DNA of 64,000 nucleotides from Anaeramoeba flamelloides (taxonomy: Eukaryota > Metamonada > Anaeramoebidae), in contig JANTQA010000065.1 in NCBI GenBank assembly GCA_027625915.1, positions 1-64,000 on the forward strand. Direction: 5' to 3'. The notes under the pieces are model-generated. The model did no database searches. It was not told where the DNA came from and saw only the letters and a list, made by a program, of their open reading frames with translations. Positions 60,421 to 64,000 of this stretch are shown here, piece by piece. Position numbers and translations under genes: made by a program. Within the stretch, counting starts at the first letter, position 1, and each line of letters starts with the position of its first letter.

Positions 60421-60735
60421 TACAATTTTTTCTCGAATGTTGAAAAAAAATAAAGAGCTTTTTGAAAATTATCTCATTAAACAACTTTTTAATTTTCAAA
60501 GATCTTCATATTCTCTATGTTTTGAAAATTTGAGTTCCTTGATTTGTTCCATTGTGTTTTCCCAACTCAGCACAATTCTTATAAATGAATTGCTGTTTTT
60601 GTTTTTAGTTTTTCGTTCTTTTAGTTCTTGGTCTTGGTTTTGTTTTTTTTTTTTTGGTTTTAGTTGTTTCAACCCAAGTGCGAATTTAGAGTTATTAATT
60701 AAATGATTAAGAATCATTTGAATACAAAAAAAAAA

Positions 60736-60768
<33 letters not shown>

Positions 60769-60995
60769 TTTTTTCAGGATTGATCTTACTGCCATAAATC
60801 AATAGCAAGTATTTTCTTGAGTTGGTTTTGGAATAATATTGGAATATACAAATCTAGAATATTATTAGGTATTTGGTACTTTGGTTAGAAAGTTTTTTTT
60901 AATTGTTTTTTTTTAACTATCTCAAACCCAATTCTTATTGTCAAAGGAAAATTGGGTTGAATTACTTTGGAAAAGATTTTGATTTTTCATACATC
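60421..60995. other. AT-rich stretch with A-run and T-run
   Basis: A-run about 60729-60763 followed by TTTTTTTTTT (palindromic A-T). Frames at 60437 (plus) and 60496 (minus) are mirror images of low complexity. Confidence 0.4.
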
Positions 60996-60999
60996 TTAA

Positions 61000-61461
61000 G
61001 GGAGTAGCGTCACCATAGATTTCTCTCTAATCAAAGTATGTTATAATTGAAGGTAAATTATATTGGTGAGCTATAGTCCATTTGGCTCTAAAAAATCCTT
61101 TAAAATTTGCAATAAAAATTGATGATCAAGCTATGAAAAAAGTCACTTGTAGTTATATAAAAATCGGATTTTTTACATAACTAATCTGTATTTTGCGACA
61201 AATTTAAGAAACATATTTTTGGTCCAATAAGTCTGAATATTGATAATTCATCTTTTAAATTTGTCGCAAAATGCAGATTAGTTTTTGAAAAATTTTGTTT
61301 TTTTACTAATAAAAGTACCTTTTTTCATTACCGATCATCAACTTTTATTGCAAATTTTAAAGGATTTTTTAGAGCCAAATGGACTATAGCGCACCAATAT
61401 ACTTTACCTTCAATTACGACATACTTTAATTTCAGACTTCTTCCTGGTAGATGCTACTCCC
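61000..61461. mobile_element. 462 bp palindromic element flanked by TTAA
   Basis: TTAA (60996-60999) then GGGAGTAGCG; GCTACTCCC then TTAA (61462-61465). The two halves are complementary over most of their length (for example GGCTCTAAAAAATCC and its complement). TTAA targets are typical of piggyBac-type transposons. No coding capacity, so a non-autonomous foldback MITE. Confidence 0.85.
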
Positions 61462-61469
61462 TTAAGTAA

Positions 61470-62230
61470 ATAACAATTGTAAAAACTAATATTTTTTTTT
61501 TATTTATTTCGAAAAAAATGTTTATAATGTTAGTCATTTTGAGAAAAAAGGATATTTCTTTTTTTTGAGAATAGAATTTTTGTAGATTTAACACACCTTT
61601 AATTAATTTTTCAAACTTTATTTTGTTATCTTTGTTTTTAAATTTGAAAGGATTATTGATCATATATTGTCAATTTTCATCCGATTTTTGGTCTCTTATG
61701 TTCGAATTGAAAGCCAATTCAACTTATCTCAAACAATAAAAAAGAATATATATATATATACTTTTCATTAATAACAAACAGTTTGTGGTTCATGGTTAAT
61801 GTTACATGGTTTTCAATTTTCAACCTGAATAGAAATTTTCTCAAAAAGCCGTTTTTTCACAACCTTCTTTTTCATTTTTTAGATCCAAGTGCTGTAAAAT
61901 CTGAAAAAAATTCAAATAAGTTCATTCTTCAATCTTTTCAAATAAATATTTGTAAGAATTACCAAACATGAAACTCTGGATTAATTCATACTGTAAATAT
62001 TGAAAATTTCAATACCCAATTTACTCTATAACAAAATATCAAATCAAAATTATAATTCTTGAATACTTTCAAAATCGCTTTTATATTTTGAATTTTCCTA
62101 AAGTTTTTTGAAAGTTGGGAACTTTAATTGTTGTATATTTGAAATCTTTTGAATTTTTTTTTTTTTTTTTTTTTGAATCAAAGTGTTTTAAGAAAAGATC
62201 TCAAGAGTAATTATTTTTTGTTTTTCACAG
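61470..62230. other. AT-rich stretch, no gene seen
   Basis: T-run 62156-62174. Short frames at 61454 (minus) and 61783 (plus) show no motif. Confidence 0.4.
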
Positions 62231-62245
62231 TAACAGTATAGAAAT

Positions 62246-62365
62246 ACTCCCCCTTGAGGGGGTTGGGGGTGTGGGACTACAGCAACTTGAAAAGTTGCGT
62301 AAAATATTCTTGAATAATTTTTTTCAAAAGAAAAGTCAAAGTAATAGTAGGGTATGTGAGAGAAT
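62246..62365 (+). ncRNA. Two-hairpin structured motif, copy e
   Basis: P1 CCCCC-TTGA-GGGGG (62249-62262), then TTGGGGGTGTGGGACTAC, P2 GCAACTT-GAA-AAGTTGC (62282-62298), then CGT, a T-run and GGGTATGTGAGAGAAT (62351). Confidence 0.55.
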
Positions 62366-63655
62366 ACAACAAAATTTGGCTAAATATGAATATTTTTTTC
62401 AAAAAAAGAGAGAAATAAGGTACATAAAGAAACCCATCTAAAATCTAACTCATAAGAATAATTTTCATTGAAAACAATTAAAATTTTATATAAATAGAAT
62501 ATTATTATATATTCCAACAAACTTTATTAAATTCCTAAAAAAATCAAAAACATGATAATAAAATAAATAACTTGCAAAATTCAAATAAATATATAAAAAA
62601 AATATTCATAATTTGAAACAATAAAACGTTAATCTTTTTTATTTATTTTTTTTTTTAATCCAAGATTTTTAATCTGATATTAAATTCGAGAAAATTATCA
62701 AATATTCTTTGTACTTTATTAGTTTTTCAGAAATACATTCTTAATAATAAAAAAAATAATAAATAATAAATAAAAATATACTTTAAACTTGATATTACAA
62801 TATGAATATCTAAATAAAAATATAAAAAATGTATTAGTATTAATATACAAACCTTGAAAAAAAATAAAAGACATAGAACCATAATTACTACAATTCCATA
62901 GATATATAAAGCTGTTCTAAACATATCATGAAATTTATAATAAACTGAAAATTCTTTTTTTGTCTCATAATTTTTTTTTTTTTTTTTTTATTTAATATGA
63001 TTTTATAGTTGTGATAGATTATTACAAACCATGTAATTTTATAATTAACTGATAATTTCTCGATGAGAGAAATAATTTGAATTTGAATTTTTTTGGCTAA
63101 ATGATAATTAAATAATCAATATTTATGACAATTTTTCAAACATTTTTATAGACCTTCGGTTTATAAACAACTAAAAATCATAAAGTTAAAACACGTTTAA
63201 AGTATATAGTAAATTGGATCTTCTTTAACTATAATTTTGGTTTTAAATGTTTTAAATTTGTTTAATAAAGAATATTTTTTAGTTATTTATTGATCAATAG
63301 ACGAATATTTTTTGAGATTGCACACTTCAAACGAGAAAATTTTGTAATATATTTATATAGAAAGATTTAAATTTTAATATTGAAAAGTGATAGTAAAATA
63401 AATTTCAAAGTCTTATATTAGGTTAGTGGTGGATTTGGAACAGCTGATTATGTAGATATGAATAAAAACCATTACAAAATCATCAAAGGAAATAAAATAT
63501 TAGCTAAGAAAAAAAAATTCTAATTATTTGTATTTGTTTCAATGTTTATTATTAAATCTTATTAGGTTGGAAAATATTATTATTTTTCTCACTATTAATT
63601 TTTATCCAAATAAAAGAAAAAATAATGAAATGAGTTAAGCAAATAATAATATTTA
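62366..63655. other. AT-rich stretch, no gene seen
   Basis: GTACATAAAGAAACCC near 62420 is a weak relative of the GGTACGT motif. T-run 62971-62989. Near 63422 GTTAGTGGTGGATTTGGAACAGCTG resembles a transposon end (CAGCTGTTCC), with no partner found. Confidence 0.4.
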
Positions 63656-63661
63656 TAAAAT

Positions 63662-63862
63662 ATGTTTCAAATTTCATCTAACAATTTTTTAATTAATCCA
63701 AATAGTTTGATATTATCAACGGGTTTTCAGTATTTTTTTTACGATTTTGGAGATAAGTTTAAATCAACTTCATATCTACAATTCAAAGAAAAAATTTCAA
63801 ATCCAAGGAAAGCGATTTATATCACTTCGAAAGGAGAAATGGAAAGGAAACATAAAAGATAA
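63662..63862 (+). CDS. Hypothetical 66-residue ORF
   Basis: ATG in ATAAAATATG context. Starts MFQISSNNFLINPNSL, continues GFQYFFYDFGDKFKSTSYLQ, and ends GEMERKHKR before TAA. Mixed composition with Asp, Gly, Pro, Arg and Tyr, more gene-like than most frames here. No repeat overlap. No domain recognised; could be a small gene, an exon, or chance. Confidence 0.3.
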   Translation: MFQISSNNFLINPNSLILSTGFQYFFYDFGDKFKSTSYLQFKEKISNPRKAIYITSKGEMERKHKR

Positions 63863-64000
63863 AAATAGTAAATAAATTCCTAATTATTTCCTAATTTAAA
63901 ACGAATTTAGTATTTTCATTCATTAACCTGTTTTAAAGGCTGAGTCCAATTTTTTTTGAAATAAATTTAGAAAAAATTATCTATTTAAAACTCATAATTT
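63863..64000. other. AT-rich window end
   Basis: No feature seen. Confidence 0.4.

Overview
This is an AT-rich eukaryotic window in which I find almost no convincing protein-coding sequence. Short open frames exist, but nearly all come from triplet microsatellites, homopolymers or dispersed repeats. The source is probably a protist or early fungus with a very AT-rich genome. A dictyostelid-like amoeba is one plausible guess, but nothing here fixes the taxon. Telomere-like TTAGG/TTAGGG runs, segmental duplications and the near absence of genes suggest a subtelomeric, pericentromeric or other heterochromatic block.

Layout. (1) A dispersed unit carries two back-to-back hairpins, followed at once by a long tract of A, C and T with almost no G. 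There are seven hairpin pairs (1559, 7191, 45188, 48472, 51699, 53364, 56260), all in the same orientation, and more tracts at 1-480 and 43830-44180. (2) From 2.3 to 41 kb, thirteen copies of a composite module occur: a T/G-rich triplet tract, a ~60 bp box holding two TGGCACAGAAGTG 13-mers exactly 20 bp apart, and usually a downstream TTAATG hexamer array. Different left and right flanks are combined around the same box. (3) At 34.6-37.4 kb the hexamer array turns to the opposite strand and alternates with four copies of a GC-richer ~230 bp unit. (4) Satellite-like monomers of about 200-216 bp occur at 4.85-5.44, 23.2-24.0, 39.7-40.4, 41.3-42.0 and 58.4-59.2 kb. (5) Small non-autonomous DNA transposons are common: several TA-flanked Tc1/mariner-like families, a 198 bp palindromic MITE (once nested inside another element), and a TTAA-flanked 462 bp foldback. 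(6) A 1.34 kb insert at 54655-55994 lies between two identical 30 bp direct repeats and carries an exact 65 bp tandem repeat. (7) A family of about five motifs with two hairpins shows paired stem changes, as expected of a structured RNA.

The best gene candidate is a short frame at 30038-30271 with a CxxC-x23-CxxC cysteine pattern, interrupted by one in-frame TAA. A few other small ORFs are listed at low confidence, with a Pol III-like A-box/B-box pair at 34312-34363. The most interesting signal is the hairpin-plus-G-free-tract module. A 198 bp MITE trapped in one tract has changed almost only from G or T towards A or C, which suggests a strand-asymmetric directional process acting on whatever DNA sits there. 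Coordinates of repeat edges are by eye, and percent identities were not computed.
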